Assembly (NCBI GenBank): GCA_014163555.1 | Contig: JACJGO010000001.1 | Span: 186,001 to 250,000 of the forward strand | Source: Flavisolibacter longurius | GTDB taxonomy: Bacteria; Bacteroidota; Bacteroidia; Chitinophagales; Chitinophagaceae | Reading direction: 5' to 3' | DNA length: 64,000 nt | Shown: positions 26,234 through 37,160 of the stretch, piece by piece | How the letters are laid out: each line of letters begins with the position of its first letter | Numbering within the stretch: position 1 is the stretch's first letter | Translations under genes and position numbers: made by a program | The notes under the pieces: model-generated | The model's input: only the letters and a program-made list of their open reading frames with translations | Database searches by the model: none | What the model was told of the DNA's origin: nothing

Positions 26234-27715
26234 CTATCCTTTTTTGCGGGCCAAAGCAATGAAATAAATCGGAATTCCAAGCAAAACAATTGCTAATCCG
26301 TAAAGCGAATATTGCGGCGAAGCATAAACCAGTCCCACGCAAAAAGCAACCGCCAGAATAATATAGAGGATCGGAAGCACCGGGTAGCCCACTGCTTTAT
26401 ACGGCCGCTCCGCATCGGGCCTTTGCTTGCGCAGAATAAAAATGCCGATGAGGGTGAGTACATAAAAAATAACCACCACAAAAGAAATCATTGTCAGCAG
26501 TTCGCCATAGGTACCGCTCAGGCAGAGAACGGAGGCCCATGCCGCCTGGATCCATAACGCATATTCCGGAACAGAGTGTTTGTTCAACGTTCCTGTTTTT
26601 TTGAAAAAAAGTTTGTCCTTCGCCATCGTATAATATACCCTTGCACCCGCCAGGATTAATCCATTGTTGCAACCAAACGTAGAGACCATGATCAACACTG
26701 CAATGACATAAGGTCCCGCATCGGTGCCCAAAAACTGTTCAGCTGCCACTACCGCCACACGGTCGTTTTTAGCGCTGGCAATGCCATCAAGCGGTAACAC
26801 ATACAGGTACATCAGATTCGCACAGAGATAAATGATCGTAACAATCAGGGTTCCGAAGAAAAGGCTCAACCCGATGTTGCGCTGCGGATTTTTTACCTCA
26901 CCGGCAATAAACGTAACATTGTTCCAGGCATCGGAACTAAAGATGGAGCCTACCATCGCCGCAGCAATGCCGCCGGCCAGCACAGCGCCGCCTACGCCTT
27001 TCCAGTCGATGACACCATCCGTTACGGTAGCCTGTCTTCCGCTAAAACCGGTTGCCCAGTTTTGATCCCAAAAGCTTGATTGCGTAAGTAAAAAGCCGAG
27101 AATGATCAGCCCAAATAAGGCCAGCAGTTTTGCCGTGGTAAACGTGGTTTGAATCAGCTTACCGCCTTTCACACCTTTCGTGTTGGTATAGGTCAGAAAA
27201 AGAATGGAAAGAATGGCTAGAATTTGCGCAGCATTAATGGAAAACGAATATTGCATCACGCCGGCGGCATCTACACCTTTTTCAATTCCCCAGAGAACAT
27301 TGCCCTCTCCTACCGCTGGTATCAGGTAAGCGGTAAACCGGCTGAATGCTACTGCAACCGCTGCAATGGTTGCGGTTTGAATGACAGCAAAAAAACTCCA
27401 GCCATACAGAAAGCCTGCCAGCGGATTGTAAGCCTCACGAAGGTAAACATACTGTCCGCCAGCTTTGGGAAACATGGCACTCAGCTCACCATAACTGAGA
27501 GCAGCAGAAATGGTCATAAAACCGGTGATCACCCACACGGCAATCAACCAGCCGGCACTGCCCACATTGCGGGTTATATCGGCGCTTACAATAAAAATAC
27601 CGGAACCAATCATGGATCCGGCAACAATCATTGTGGCATCGGTTAAACCCAGAGAACGTTTAAAGCTTTTATCTTCCTGAATGGCCTCTTGTGGCGTCAG
27701 TACATCCTGCTGCAT
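26234..27715 (-). CDS. APC family amino-acid permease
   Basis: The 493-residue membrane protein has about twelve helices and the APC start region (TMIVAGSMIGSGIFIVSADI), where unwound helix 1 binds the amino-acid amine. The second half includes GCNNGLILAGARVYYTMAKD and SVPEYALWIQAAWASVLCLS, typical of the LAT-like branch. It imports or exchanges an amino acid at the inner membrane; the substrate is not predictable. It forms a tight pair with rfaE1 with no obvious functional link. Confidence 0.9.
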   Translation of the reverse strand: MQQDVLTPQEAIQEDKSFKRSLGLTDATMIVAGSMIGSGIFIVSADITRNVGSAGWLIAVWVITGFMTISAALSYGELSAMFPKAGGQYVYLREAYNPLAGFLYGWSFFAVIQTATIAAVAVAFSRFTAYLIPAVGEGNVLWGIEKGVDAAGVMQYSFSINAAQILAILSILFLTYTNTKGVKGGKLIQTTFTTAKLLALFGLIILGFLLTQSSFWDQNWATGFSGRQATVTDGVIDWKGVGGAVLAGGIAAAMVGSIFSSDAWNNVTFIAGEVKNPQRNIGLSLFFGTLIVTIIYLCANLMYLYVLPLDGIASAKNDRVAVVAAEQFLGTDAGPYVIAVLIMVSTFGCNNGLILAGARVYYTMAKDKLFFKKTGTLNKHSVPEYALWIQAAWASVLCLSGTYGELLTMISFVVVIFYVLTLIGIFILRKQRPDAERPYKAVGYPVLPILYIILAVAFCVGLVYASPQYSLYGLAIVLLGIPIYFIALARKKG

Positions 27716-27856
27716 GCAAAGAATTTTTTTGGAAGATAGGTATTCGATCGTGAAACGGGAAACGTCAGTTTAGAAAAGAAAAACAACGACTTCTGTTCGA
27801 TGAATTGCAGCTATACTGTCGCATGGCTTTTATGACAGCCAGGTATCCAGAATAAA

Positions 27857-27886
27857 ACTGGAGAAACCATTTACGGTTTCTCCAGT
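27857..27886. terminator. Terminator-like hairpin between ompH-like gene and permease
   Basis: ACTGGAGAAACC/GGTTTCTCCAGT, perfect 12-bp arms, 6-nt loop. On the minus strand it lies about 30 nt downstream of the ompH-like stop. Confidence 0.65.
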
Positions 27887-27919
27887 CTCACATCTCGCCA
27901 TTGACGTTTGACGTCTTTA
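27885..27919 (-). repeat. Short-word array after the ompH-like gene
   Basis: From the stop codon on the minus strand: TAAAGACGTCAAACGTCAAT, with ACGTCAA repeated, then ggcgagatgtgag. Confidence 0.5.
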
Positions 27920-28525
27920 TTTCTTTTTGATCTTGTATTTCTCATTTAACCCGGTGATCAGGTCCGAGGTAATGTTCAGGGCACTGTCGCGGTAAAAAAT
28001 AAACCCGGGCTCGTAAGCCAGGATGTAGGAATAGCCTTTGTCCCTGTTGTATTCTTTCAGGTACTCTTCCACCTTTGCTTTTACATCCTGCATTTTACGC
28101 ATGTAAAGGTCCTGGTAGCGGGACTCCATCGTTTGCTTGGTGGTTCGAATCTTATCCTGTAATTGAAGAATGTCACGGTTGGCATTTTCCGATTCTACCT
28201 GCGACATAGTATTGGCCTGTCCCTGGTAATGCGTAATGCGGTCGTTGTATGATTTTTGTAAACGGGTCAATTCCGAATTGATCTTTTCTTCTTCGCGGCT
28301 CAATTCTGATTTCACATCCTTGATCAATACAAAATTGTTGTTAATGGAATCCATTTCGAAGTAGGCAATCTTAAAATCGCCGGTGTTAGGAGTCGTTGCA
28401 GCAACGCCTTTCTGCAGGGAGGAAGGTTTTGTTTGCGGTGTATTCTTTCCTGAAAAATGCAGATAAAACAGAAGGCCTACAGCAAGCAAAAGAACAACAT
28501 TCAGAACAAGAGAAACATTCTTCAT
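27917..28525 (-). CDS. OmpH/Skp family periplasmic chaperone-like protein
   Basis: The 202-residue protein starts with a hydrophobic segment (VSLVLNVVLLLAVGLLFYLH), then FKIAYFEMDSINNNFVLIKD and a long coiled coil (about 70-150) rich in Glu, Lys, Gln. It ends with a short beta part (YSYILAYEPGFIFYRDSALN). This is the Skp/OmpH layout, a trimeric holdase guiding outer-membrane proteins across the periplasm. The hydrophobic start has no clear cleavage site, so the protein may stay membrane-anchored, unlike E. coli Skp. Confidence 0.85.
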   Translation of the reverse strand: MKNVSLVLNVVLLLAVGLLFYLHFSGKNTPQTKPSSLQKGVAATTPNTGDFKIAYFEMDSINNNFVLIKDVKSELSREEEKINSELTRLQKSYNDRITHYQGQANTMSQVESENANRDILQLQDKIRTTKQTMESRYQDLYMRKMQDVKAKVEEYLKEYNRDKGYSYILAYEPGFIFYRDSALNITSDLITGLNEKYKIKKK

Positions 28526-28648
28526 GAAAGGGATACTTTATCAGACGAAAATAGGGTTAACAGCGCATTTTGAAGTGTTAAAACGTCAGATGTAGAGCGT
28601 GTTCCATCAAACATTTTGACACCATTTACGAAAGCAATGTAAAGAAAA

Positions 28649-28673
28649 AAGGAGCAAGAAAATCTTGCTCCTT
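28649..28673 (-). terminator. Intrinsic terminator of the rpoBC unit
   Basis: AAGGAGCAAGA/TCTTGCTCCTT arms with a 3-nt loop. On the minus strand the hairpin is followed by TTTTTTCTTT. It lies 33 nt after the rpoC stop. Confidence 0.85.
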
Positions 28674-28675
28674 CG

Positions 28676-28708
28676 TCAATTGCTTATTGCGAATTGTTTA
28701 TTGCATTA
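28676..28708 (-). repeat. Short-word array after rpoC
   Basis: From the rpoC stop on the minus strand: TAATGCAATAAACAATTCGC then AATAAGCAATTG. It shares an exact 14-mer (28677-28690) with 18694-18707. Confidence 0.6.
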
Positions 28709-31700
28709 TTCGTCGTCATCAAAAGACATGGCCTCACGGGCAGTTTGCAGCAATTCATATTCTTCCTTGCTACCAACGATCATGTTTTCGAAGTCACGCA
28801 AACCTGTACCCGCCGGGATAAGGTGACCGGTGATCACGTTCTCTTTCAGACCCAGCATATCATCTGTTTTACCTTGGATGGCAGCAGATGACAATACTTT
28901 GGTTGTTTCCTGGAACGAGGCGGCCGAGATCCAGCTTTGTACACCCAGCGATGCTTTTGTGATACCCAGCAAGGTTGGTTGTGACGTTGCCGGTTTGGCA
29001 TCGCGGTACTCCACCAGTTGCTTGTCATTCCGACGCAGGATCGAGTTTTCTTCACGCAGCTCACGCAGGGTAACAATCTGGCCGGCACGCATGCGTGTGC
29101 TTTCACCAGGCTCCGTTACTACCTTCTTATCGAAGATGTGGTCATTCTCTTCAATGAACTCGAACTTATCGGTAAGGTCTTCTTCGAGGAACTTGGTATC
29201 ACCCGGATCAACGATAGAAACCTTGCGCATCATCTGGCGAACAATCACTTCAATGTGCTTGTCGTTGATTTTTACACCCTGTAAGCGATATACTTCCTGA
29301 ATCTCGTTCACCACGTACTGTTGTACGGCGAACGGTCCCTGGATTTGCAGGATATCGCCAGGAGCAATCTGTCCGTCAGAGAGAGCAGAACCGGCTTTTA
29401 CGAAGTCGCCATCCTGCGCCAGGATCTGGCGGGTCAGCGGAACCAGGTATTTGCGGGTTACACCATCTTTTGCTTCTACAATAATCTCACGGTTACCACG
29501 CTTCACAGCACCCATCGTTACCACACCATCGATCTCAGAAACGATCGCAGGGTTGGACGGGTTACGGGCTTCGAACAATTCGGTTACACGTGGCAGACCA
29601 CCGGTGATATCACGCAGCTTACCCAGCACACGTGGAATTTTCACCAGCACCTGACCAGCTTTCACCTGGTCGCCTTCATCAATTACGATGTGGCTTCCGG
29701 TAGGCATGTTGTAAGACTTGCGCTCCTTGCCATCAACGATGATAGACGGGATCTTTGTTTTATCACGGGTTTCAATTACCACTTTCTCACGGTGACCCGT
29801 TTGTTCATCAGCCTCTTCGCGATAAGTAACACCTTCAATTACGTTTTCGAATTTCAGGGTACCATCAATTTCGGCCATGATAACATTGTTGAACGGATCC
29901 CATGTACAGATCACATCGCCCTTCTTCACCTGCTGACCATCTTTCACCTGCAGGGTTGCACCGTACGGAATGTTTACCACATTCAACAGGCGGTCATTCT
30001 TCACATCCATGTTACGGATCTCACCGGTACGACCGATAACCACCTGCACTTTATCGCCTTCGTTATTGGTAGTCGTTACCGTACGCAGACCATCAAATTG
30101 CAGGGTACCATCGAACTTGGCGGCCAGCGTTGATTCAACCGCAGCCGAACCAGCCACACCACCCACGTGGAAGGTACGCAGTGTCAACTGTGTACCCGGT
30201 TCACCGATGGACTGGGCAGCGATGATACCAACGGCATCACCTTTCTGGGCCATGTAACCGGTAGCCAGGTTTTTACCATAACACTTCACGCAGGTACCAC
30301 GCTTGCTTTCGCAGGTCAGTACGGAGCGGATTTCTACAGTTTCGATGCCGGCATCTTCGATACGACGGGCAATCGCTTCGGTAATTTCTTCACCGGCAGC
30401 AACGATCAGGTCTTCTGACTGCGGATCGTAGACATTGTGCAGCGAAGTACGACCTTCGATACGATCGGCCAGCGGCTCGATGATGTCCTCATTATCTTTC
30501 AGGGCAGAAGTAGCGATACCACGCAGGGTTCCGCAATCTTCTTCCGTAATCACAACGTCTTGTGCAACGTCAACCAGACGACGGGTCAGGTAACCGGCAT
30601 CGGCTGTTTTCAGGGCCGTATCCGCCAGACCTTTCCGGGCACCGTGGGTAGAGATGAAGTAATCCAATACGTTCAATCCACCTTTAAAGTTCGAAAGGAT
30701 CGGGTTTTCGATGATCTCCGAACCGGTAGAGCCAGACTTCCGCGGCTTGGCCATCAGCCCCCTGATACCGGCAAGCTGTTTGATCTGCTGCTTGGAACCA
30801 CGGGCACCGGAATCCAACATCATAAATACAGAATTGAACCCTTGTTTATCGGTAGCCAGATCACGAATAAGCGTCTCCGTGATACGGGTATCCACACGTG
30901 ACCAGATATCTACGATTTGGTTATAACGTTCGTTGTTGGTGATCAGACCCATGTTGTAGTTTTCCCACACTTCGTCCACTTCACCTTTGGCATTGTCAAC
31001 GAGTTCCTGTTTGATCTCAGGGATGATCAGATCATTGATAGAGAACGACAGACCACCTTTGAAGGCCATACGGAAACCAAGCTGCTTGATGTCATCGAGG
31101 AATTTCGCAGTCTTTGGAATGTTAGTGATCGAGATGATGTCACCAATGATCTCCCGAAGGTTCTTCTTCGTCAACAGGGCGTTTACAAAACCAACTTCTT
31201 TCGGTACAAACTGGTTGAAGATCACACGACCTACCGTTGTATCCAGCAATTTGTTGGTGAGTGTACCATCTTCGTTACGAACGTTTGTTTTCACTTTGAT
31301 GTGCGCATGCAGATCAATGCGGTTTTCGTTGTAAGCGATGATGACTTCTTCTGTGCTGTAGAAGGCTTTTCCTTCACCACGAACCTTCAGCGCTTCCGTT
31401 GACTTACGTCCTTTTGAAATATAGTACAGACCGAGTACCATGTCCTGTGAAGGCAGGGTGATCGGCGTACCGTTCTGCGGGTTCAGGATGTTGTGCGAAG
31501 CCAGCATCAGCAACTGTGCTTCCAGAATAGCGGCGTGGCTCAGGGGCACGTGTACGGCCATCTGGTCACCGTCAAAGTCGGCGTTGAACGCTGACGTAAC
31601 AAGCGGGTGCAGTTGAATCGCTTTCCCTTCTACTAATTTGGGCTGGAAGGCCTGGATAGACAACCGGTGCAGCGTTGGGGCACGGTTCAACATTACCGGG

Positions 31701-33001
31701 TGACCTTTCAGAATATTTTCCAGGATATCCCAAACAACAGCTTCTTTTTTATCAACCAATTTACGGGCTGATTTTACTGTTTTTACGATACCTCTTTCAA
31801 TCAATTTGCGAATGATGAATGGCTTGAACAGTTCAGCCGCCATGTCTTTCGGTAAGCCACACTCGTAAAGTTTCAACTCAGGACCTACCACAATTACCGA
31901 ACGGCCAGAGTAGTCAACACGCTTACCAAGGAGGTTTTGGCGGAAACGGCCTTGTTTCCCTTTCAGTACATCTGAAAGTGATTTCAGGGCACGGCCGCCT
32001 TCTGCTTTTACAGCGTTAGACTTACGGCTGTTGTCGAACAGGGAGTCAACGGCTTCCTGCAGCATACGCTTTTCGTTACGCAGGATCACCTCGGGGGCTT
32101 TGATCTCCAACAAACGCTTCAGGCGGTTGTTACGGATGATTACACGACGATAAAGATCGTTCAGGTCAGACGACGCGAAACGGCCACCATCCAGCGGAAC
32201 CAGCGGACGCAGTTCCGGCGGAATCACGGGAATGTATTGCATCACCATCCACTCGGGACGGTTAGAAATTCTTGTTTGCGCATCGCGGAACGATTCAACG
32301 ACAGAAAGTCGCTTTAAGGCGTCTGCCTTCCGCTGCTGGGATGTTTCAGTAGCGGCGGCATTGCGCAGGTCAAATGACAGGGTATCAAGGTCAATGCGGG
32401 CCAGCAGGTCATGCACGGCTTCGGCACCCATTTTGGCGATGAACTTGTTGGGATCATCATCCGGCAGGTACTGGTTTTCCTTTGGCAAAGCGTCAATGAT
32501 GTCCAGGTATTCTTCCTCTGTCAGCAGGTCACCGTAATTCTGGCCTTTGTCGGCACGCAGGCCGGGCTGAATCACCACGAAACGCTCATAATACACAATG
32601 GACTCCAATTTCTTAGAGCTCATGCCAAGCAGGTATCCAATTTTGTTCGGCAGGGATTTGAAGTACCAGATGTGGACAACGGGTACAACCAGCTTAATAT
32701 GTCCCATGCGTTCGCGACGTACTTTCTTCTCGGTTACTTCCACACCGCAACGGTCACAAACAATGCCTTTGTAACGAATGCGCTTGTACTTACCGCAGGC
32801 ACATTCGTAATCTTTTACAGGACCAAAAATCCGCTCGCAGAACAAGCCATCACGTTCAGGCTTATACGTACGGTAGTTAATGGTTTCAGGCTTAAGGATT
32901 TCACCAAAGCTTTTTTCCAGAATGCTGTCCGGTGAAGCCAAACCAATCGTGATCTTCGAAAACGTTGGTCTTGGACGATTGTCTCTTTTATTAAAAGCCA
33001 T
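28706..33001 (-). CDS. rpoC: RNA polymerase subunit beta'
   Basis: The 1431-residue subunit has the N-terminal zinc site ([20 protein letters not shown]), the catalytic magnesium motif N473-ADFDGDQ (Asp475, 477, 479), and the second zinc site ([11 protein letters not shown]). The trigger-loop region ([20 protein letters not shown]) follows. The C-terminus ends in an acidic DDDE tail. With RpoB it forms the active centre of RNA polymerase. It lies 107 bp downstream of rpoB, and that spacer contains a 48-bp perfect palindrome. A terminator follows at 28649-28673. Confidence 0.98.
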   Translation of the reverse strand: MAFNKRDNRPRPTFSKITIGLASPDSILEKSFGEILKPETINYRTYKPERDGLFCERIFGPVKDYECACGKYKRIRYKGIVCDRCGVEVTEKKVRRERMGHIKLVVPVVHIWYFKSLPNKIGYLLGMSSKKLESIVYYERFVVIQPGLRADKGQNYGDLLTEEEYLDIIDALPKENQYLPDDDPNKFIAKMGAEAVHDLLARIDLDTLSFDLRNAAATETSQQRKADALKRLSVVESFRDAQTRISNRPEWMVMQYIPVIPPELRPLVPLDGGRFASSDLNDLYRRVIIRNNRLKRLLEIKAPEVILRNEKRMLQEAVDSLFDNSRKSNAVKAEGGRALKSLSDVLKGKQGRFRQNLLGKRVDYSGRSVIVVGPELKLYECGLPKDMAAELFKPFIIRKLIERGIVKTVKSARKLVDKKEAVVWDILENILKGHPVMLNRAPTLHRLSIQAFQPKLVEGKAIQLHPLVTSAFNADFDGDQMAVHVPLSHAAILEAQLLMLASHNILNPQNGTPITLPSQDMVLGLYYISKGRKSTEALKVRGEGKAFYSTEEVIIAYNENRIDLHAHIKVKTNVRNEDGTLTNKLLDTTVGRVIFNQFVPKEVGFVNALLTKKNLREIIGDIISITNIPKTAKFLDDIKQLGFRMAFKGGLSFSINDLIIPEIKQELVDNAKGEVDEVWENYNMGLITNNERYNQIVDIWSRVDTRITETLIRDLATDKQGFNSVFMMLDSGARGSKQQIKQLAGIRGLMAKPRKSGSTGSEIIENPILSNFKGGLNVLDYFISTHGARKGLADTALKTADAGYLTRRLVDVAQDVVITEEDCGTLRGIATSALKDNEDIIEPLADRIEGRTSLHNVYDPQSEDLIVAAGEEITEAIARRIEDAGIETVEIRSVLTCESKRGTCVKCYGKNLATGYMAQKGDAVGIIAAQSIGEPGTQLTLRTFHVGGVAGSAAVESTLAAKFDGTLQFDGLRTVTTTNNEGDKVQVVIGRTGEIRNMDVKNDRLLNVVNIPYGATLQVKDGQQVKKGDVICTWDPFNNVIMAEIDGTLKFENVIEGVTYREEADEQTGHREKVVIETRDKTKIPSIIVDGKERKSYNMPTGSHIVIDEGDQVKAGQVLVKIPRVLGKLRDITGGLPRVTELFEARNPSNPAIVSEIDGVVTMGAVKRGNREIIVEAKDGVTRKYLVPLTRQILAQDGDFVKAGSALSDGQIAPGDILQIQGPFAVQQYVVNEIQEVYRLQGVKINDKHIEVIVRQMMRKVSIVDPGDTKFLEEDLTDKFEFIEENDHIFDKKVVTEPGESTRMRAGQIVTLRELREENSILRRNDKQLVEYRDAKPATSQPTLLGITKASLGVQSWISAASFQETTKVLSSAAIQGKTDDMLGLKENVITGHLIPAGTGLRDFENMIVGSKEEYELLQTAREAMSFDDDE

Positions 33002-33027
33002 TTTTACTTATTTCTGATTTGAAGATT

Positions 33028-33111
33028 TGTAATATGTGAGTGGTGAGTTGTCAGTGGTGAGTAAGTGAGTGTTAACACTCACTTACTCACCACTGACCAT
33101 TCACAACCTTA
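33028..33111 (-). repeat. Short-word array between rpoB and rpoC
   Basis: From the rpoB stop on the minus strand the words GGTTGTGAATGGTCAGTGG and GTGAGTAAGTGAG run into their own reverse complements. The middle is the palindrome at 33050-33097. Confidence 0.7.
33050..33097. repeat. Perfect 48-bp palindrome between rpoB and rpoC
   Basis: Arms of 24 bp (33050-33073 and 33074-33097) are exact reverse complements with no loop; the centre is GTGTTAACAC. Flanking words extend the symmetry imperfectly. There is no T-run, so a normal intrinsic terminator is unlikely. Confidence 0.9.
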
Positions 33112-36100
33112 TTCATCAAACTTAAGGTCCAGACCCAAGCCTCTTAATTCATGAACCAATACGTTGAAGGATTCAGGAATACCGGCACGAGGAATGTTAT
33201 CACCTTTCACAATTGCTTCGTATGTTTTTGCACGGCCAATGATGTCATCCGACTTTATGGTAAGGAGTTCCTGCAGGATGTTGGAGGCACCGTATGCTTC
33301 CAGTGCCCACACCTCCATCTCACCAAAACGCTGACCACCAAACTGCGCTTTACCACCCAGCGGCTGCTGTGTAATCAAGCTGTATGGCCCGATGCTTCTT
33401 GCGTGCATCTTATCATCCACCATGTGGTGTAGTTTGATGATGTAGATAACACCTACTGTTGCTTTCTGGTCAAAGCGATCACCGGTTTCACCATCGTACA
33501 AGTAAGTGTGACCATACATTGGGATGCCCGCTTCTTCACAAAACTTGGCGATATCTTCTGTGCTGGCACCGTCAAAGATTGGCGTAGCGAATTTTCGTCC
33601 GAGTTCAACACCAGCCCAACCGAGTACAGTTTCATAGATCTGTCCAAGGTTCATACGGGAGGGTACACCCAGCGGATTCAGAACGATGTCAACCGGCGTT
33701 CCATCTTCGAGGAACGGCATGTCTTCCTGGCGAACGATCTTAGCAACGATACCTTTGTTTCCGTGGCGACCGGCCATCTTATCACCCACTTTCAGCTTAC
33801 GCTTAACAGCCAGGTAAACTTTCGCCAGCTTCAATACACCGGCAGGCAATTCATCACCGATAGAGATATTGAATTTCTCCCGCTTGTAACGTCCCAGCTC
33901 TTCGTTGTACTTGATGCTGTAGTTGTGGAGCAATACGTTGATCTGCTCGTCCACTTTTGCATCACCGGTCCAACCCAAGGGGTTCACGTTCATGTAGTCG
34001 ATCTGCGAAAGATTCTTCTGTGTGAACTTGGCACCTTTGCCGATCAGCATTTCACCGAAGTTGTTGCTAACACCGGCAGATGCTTTTTCTTTCAGCAAGG
34101 TTTGCAGTTTGTCGAGAAGTACTTCCATCAACTCAGCAACTTTCTTCTCGTGGTCACGCTCCTGCTTTTCCAGTGCAGCCTTCTCACGAACCTTGGCGTT
34201 CTTATCTTTCTTCGCTCGTTGGAACAACTTCTTGTTAATCACCACACCTTCCACACCATTCGGTGCTTTCAGTGAAGCGTCTTTGGCATCACCGGCTTTG
34301 TCACCGAAGATGGCGCGGAGAAGTTTTTCTTCCGGTGTCGGGTCAGATTCACCTTTTGGTGTGATCTTGCCAATCAGGATATCACCTTCCTTGATTTGTG
34401 CACCAATGCGGATGATACCGTTTTCGTCCAGATCTCTCGTTGCTTCTTCCGAAACGTTCGGGATATCCGGCGTGAGTTCTTCTTCACCCAGCTTGGTATC
34501 ACGTACTTCCAGTTCGTATTCAGAAATGTGAACGGAAGTAAACATATCTTCTTTGACAACTCTTTCAGAGATTACGATGGCATCCTCGAAGTTGTAACCT
34601 TTCCATGGCATGAAGGCCACCTTCAGGTTTTTACCAAGAGCCAACTCGCCGTCTTTGGTGGCATAACCTTCGGTTAAGAAATCACCATCTTTCACACGCT
34701 GACCTTTCTTCACGGCAGGCTTCAGGTTGATGGATGTTTCCTGGTTGGTTTTAATGAACTTGGTTAATCTGTAAATCACCAGATCATCTTCAAAAGAAAC
34801 CAGCCGTTGTTCGTCGTTACGGTTGTAACGAACATGAATTTCGTTGGCATCTACAAACTCAACCACACCATCACCATCGGCGTGAATTTGGATCCTGGCA
34901 TCACGGGCAGCTTTGCCTTCCAGACCTGTACCAACAACGGGGACATCCGGACGCAACAGCGGAACCGCCTGGCGTTGCATGTTCGAACCCATCAGGGCAC
35001 GGTTGGCATCGTCGTGCTCCAGGAACGGAATCAGGGAAGCCGACAGACCAACAATCTGGTTAGGGGCAACGTCCATATATTCCACCTCATTTTTATCCAA
35101 AATCGGGAAGTCACCCGTCTCACGGCTTACGATCTTATCTTCCGCAAAATTGTTTTTATCATCCAGCGGCGTATTGGCCTGGGCAATTTTTGCTGTGTCT
35201 TCTTCTTCCGCACTCAAAAACGTCAATTGCTTCATGTCCACTTTACCGTCTTTTACTTTACGGTAAGGCGTTTCAATAAAGCCCATTTCGTTGATAGCGG
35301 CGTGTACGCAAAGCGTCGAAATCAAACCAATGTTTGGTCCTTCCGGCGTTTCAATCGTACACAGGCGACCATAGTGCGAGTAGTGTACATCACGAACTTC
35401 GAAACCGGCTCTTTCGCGGCTCAGACCACCGGGTCCGAGGGCGGAGATACGACGCTTGTGCGTTATCTCGGAAAGCGGGTTTGTCTGATCAAGGAACTGC
35501 GACAACTGCGAGGTACCAAAGAAGGAGTTGATCACAGAAGAAAGGGTTCTTGCATTGATCAGATCCACCGGCGTGAACACCTCGTTGTCACGAACGTTCA
35601 TCCGCTCACGGATGGTACGGGCCATACGGGCCAAGCCAACGCCAAACTGCGCATACAACTGCTCGCCTACTGTACGAACACGACGGTTAGACAAGTGGTC
35701 TATATCATCGATCTCCGCTTTACCATTGGTCAGGCGAACCAAGTATTTAATGATAAGGATGATATCTTCCTTGGTCAATGTTTTTTGCTCTTTCTCGGCA
35801 TTCAGACCCAGCTTGCGGTTGATCTTGTAACGACCAACTTCGCCGAGGTCGTAACGCTTATCGGAGAAGAACAGTTTATCAATGATACCTCGGGCCGTTT
35901 CGTTGTCCGGTGCATCGGCACCACGCAACTGGCGATAGATCACCTGAACCGCTTCCAGTTCAGAGTTCGAAGTATCCTTGTTTAATGTATTATAGATAAT
36001 TGCGTAGTCACCACCCACATCTTCTTTCTGGATGAACACCGATTTAATGTCCATATCAGAAATGGTTTCGATGGCTTCTTCGTCCAGTACAGAGTCACGT

Positions 36101-36915
36101 TCCAGCACCACTTCGTTCCGCTCGATGGAAACCACCTCGCCGGTGTCCTCATCTACGAAATCTTCTACCCAGCTACGGAGTACACGGGCAGCCAGGCGAC
36201 GGCCAACGTATTTCTCCAGTTCTTTGCGGGTGCCCGGAACCTCGTCGGCCATGCCAAACAGTTCCAGAATGTCTTTATCGGTTTCATAACCAATAGAACG
36301 GAGCAGCGTTGTCACCGGGAATTTTTTCTTCCTGTCGATGTACGCATACATCACGTTGTTGATGTCAGTGGCAAATTCCATCCACGCTCCCTTGAACGGG
36401 ATCACACGAGCGGAGTAGATCTTGGTACCGTTGGGGTGAATAGACTGGCCGAAGAATACACCGGGTGAACGGTGTAACTGGGAAACCACCACACGTTCGG
36501 CACCGTTGATAACAAACGTACCGCGGGGGGTCATATACGGAATGTTTCCAAGGAATACGTCCTGAACGATCGTTTGGAAGTCGATGTGCTCTTCATCGTT
36601 ACAACTCAGGCGAAGCTTTGCTTTCAGGGGAACAGCGTAGGTCAGTCCACGCTCCATACACTCTTCGATGGTGTAGCGGGGCGGATCGATGAAGTAATCC
36701 AGAAATTCGAGAACGAAAATGTTGCGGGTGTCTGTGATCGGAAAGTTTTCCTTGAACACACGGAACAAGCCTTCTACATTTCGTTTGTCGGGAGTCGTTT
36801 CGAGCTGGAAGAACTCCTTGAAGGATTGAATTTGAACCGCGAGAAGATCAGGGGTTTCGGCAAGATTTCCAATTTTTCCGAAATTGATCCTTTGATTCGT
36901 CGTTGTTGTAGACAT
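33109..36915 (-). CDS. rpoB: RNA polymerase subunit beta
   Basis: The 1268-residue subunit shows the rifampicin-region sequences ([40 protein letters not shown]), the nucleotide-contact stretch [15 protein letters not shown] and the C-terminal clamp contact [20 protein letters not shown]. The residue pattern of cluster I ([21 protein letters not shown]) is the rifampicin-sensitive form. Unlike in most bacteria the gene does not follow rplL directly: an M13 peptidase gene and an opposite-strand HHH gene intervene, and rpoB has its own 245-bp upstream region with promoter-like boxes. Confidence 0.98.
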   Translation of the reverse strand: MSTTTTNQRINFGKIGNLAETPDLLAVQIQSFKEFFQLETTPDKRNVEGLFRVFKENFPITDTRNIFVLEFLDYFIDPPRYTIEECMERGLTYAVPLKAKLRLSCNDEEHIDFQTIVQDVFLGNIPYMTPRGTFVINGAERVVVSQLHRSPGVFFGQSIHPNGTKIYSARVIPFKGAWMEFATDINNVMYAYIDRKKKFPVTTLLRSIGYETDKDILELFGMADEVPGTRKELEKYVGRRLAARVLRSWVEDFVDEDTGEVVSIERNEVVLERDSVLDEEAIETISDMDIKSVFIQKEDVGGDYAIIYNTLNKDTSNSELEAVQVIYRQLRGADAPDNETARGIIDKLFFSDKRYDLGEVGRYKINRKLGLNAEKEQKTLTKEDIILIIKYLVRLTNGKAEIDDIDHLSNRRVRTVGEQLYAQFGVGLARMARTIRERMNVRDNEVFTPVDLINARTLSSVINSFFGTSQLSQFLDQTNPLSEITHKRRISALGPGGLSRERAGFEVRDVHYSHYGRLCTIETPEGPNIGLISTLCVHAAINEMGFIETPYRKVKDGKVDMKQLTFLSAEEEDTAKIAQANTPLDDKNNFAEDKIVSRETGDFPILDKNEVEYMDVAPNQIVGLSASLIPFLEHDDANRALMGSNMQRQAVPLLRPDVPVVGTGLEGKAARDARIQIHADGDGVVEFVDANEIHVRYNRNDEQRLVSFEDDLVIYRLTKFIKTNQETSINLKPAVKKGQRVKDGDFLTEGYATKDGELALGKNLKVAFMPWKGYNFEDAIVISERVVKEDMFTSVHISEYELEVRDTKLGEEELTPDIPNVSEEATRDLDENGIIRIGAQIKEGDILIGKITPKGESDPTPEEKLLRAIFGDKAGDAKDASLKAPNGVEGVVINKKLFQRAKKDKNAKVREKAALEKQERDHEKKVAELMEVLLDKLQTLLKEKASAGVSNNFGEMLIGKGAKFTQKNLSQIDYMNVNPLGWTGDAKVDEQINVLLHNYSIKYNEELGRYKREKFNISIGDELPAGVLKLAKVYLAVKRKLKVGDKMAGRHGNKGIVAKIVRQEDMPFLEDGTPVDIVLNPLGVPSRMNLGQIYETVLGWAGVELGRKFATPIFDGASTEDIAKFCEEAGIPMYGHTYLYDGETGDRFDQKATVGVIYIIKLHHMVDDKMHARSIGPYSLITQQPLGGKAQFGGQRFGEMEVWALEAYGASNILQELLTIKSDDIIGRAKTYEAIVKGDNIPRAGIPESFNVLVHELRGLGLDLKFDE

Positions 36916-36970
36916 ATATTACAAACCGGTTTTTTAATTGTCCAGACGCAACAAAATCTCCCCAGGCCCC

Positions 36971-36987
36971 TATCCGCGAGGCGGATA
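36971..36987 (-). promoter_or_regulatory. Small hairpin in the rpoB leader
   Basis: TATCCGC-gag-GCGGATA, 7-bp arms, within the predicted 5' leader of rpoB. It could influence rpoB expression or be a short dispersed repeat. Confidence 0.4.
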
Positions 36988-37044
36988 AACGCTTGGAAAT
37001 GAGAAATTTAATTCAGAATTTGCGACGTCAAGATTGTTTTTGGC

Positions 37045-37052
37045 CAAAACTA
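37045..37052 (-). promoter_or_regulatory. -7 box of rpoB (candidate 1)
   Basis: TAGTTTTG on the minus strand, about 130 nt before the rpoB start. Confidence 0.45.
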
Positions 37053-37060
37053 AAGGATTG

Positions 37061-37068
37061 CAAAGCTA
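37061..37068 (-). promoter_or_regulatory. -7 box of rpoB (candidate 2)
   Basis: TAGCTTTG on the minus strand, 16 bp upstream of candidate 1. The two cannot be ranked from sequence. Confidence 0.35.
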
Positions 37069-37122
37069 AGGATTTCCCGTATATGAGCAAGTTTTTGTCT
37101 ACAACAAAGATTACGCCATAAA

Positions 37123-37130
37123 TATTTTTG
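37123..37130 (+). promoter_or_regulatory. -7 box of the HHH protein gene
   Basis: TATTTTTG fits TAnnTTTG, 30 nt before the ATG at 37161. Confidence 0.45.
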
Positions 37131-37160
37131 TATTTTCTTAATAGATGGTAACTTTTTAGC

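Noticed and set aside
29321-30133. 270-codon plus-strand frame inside rpoC
   Set aside because: Antisense shadow of rpoC with no recognisable domain.
34807-35985. 392-codon plus-strand frame inside rpoB
   Set aside because: Long antisense frames are common opposite highly expressed genes with biased codon use; rpoB itself is unambiguous.
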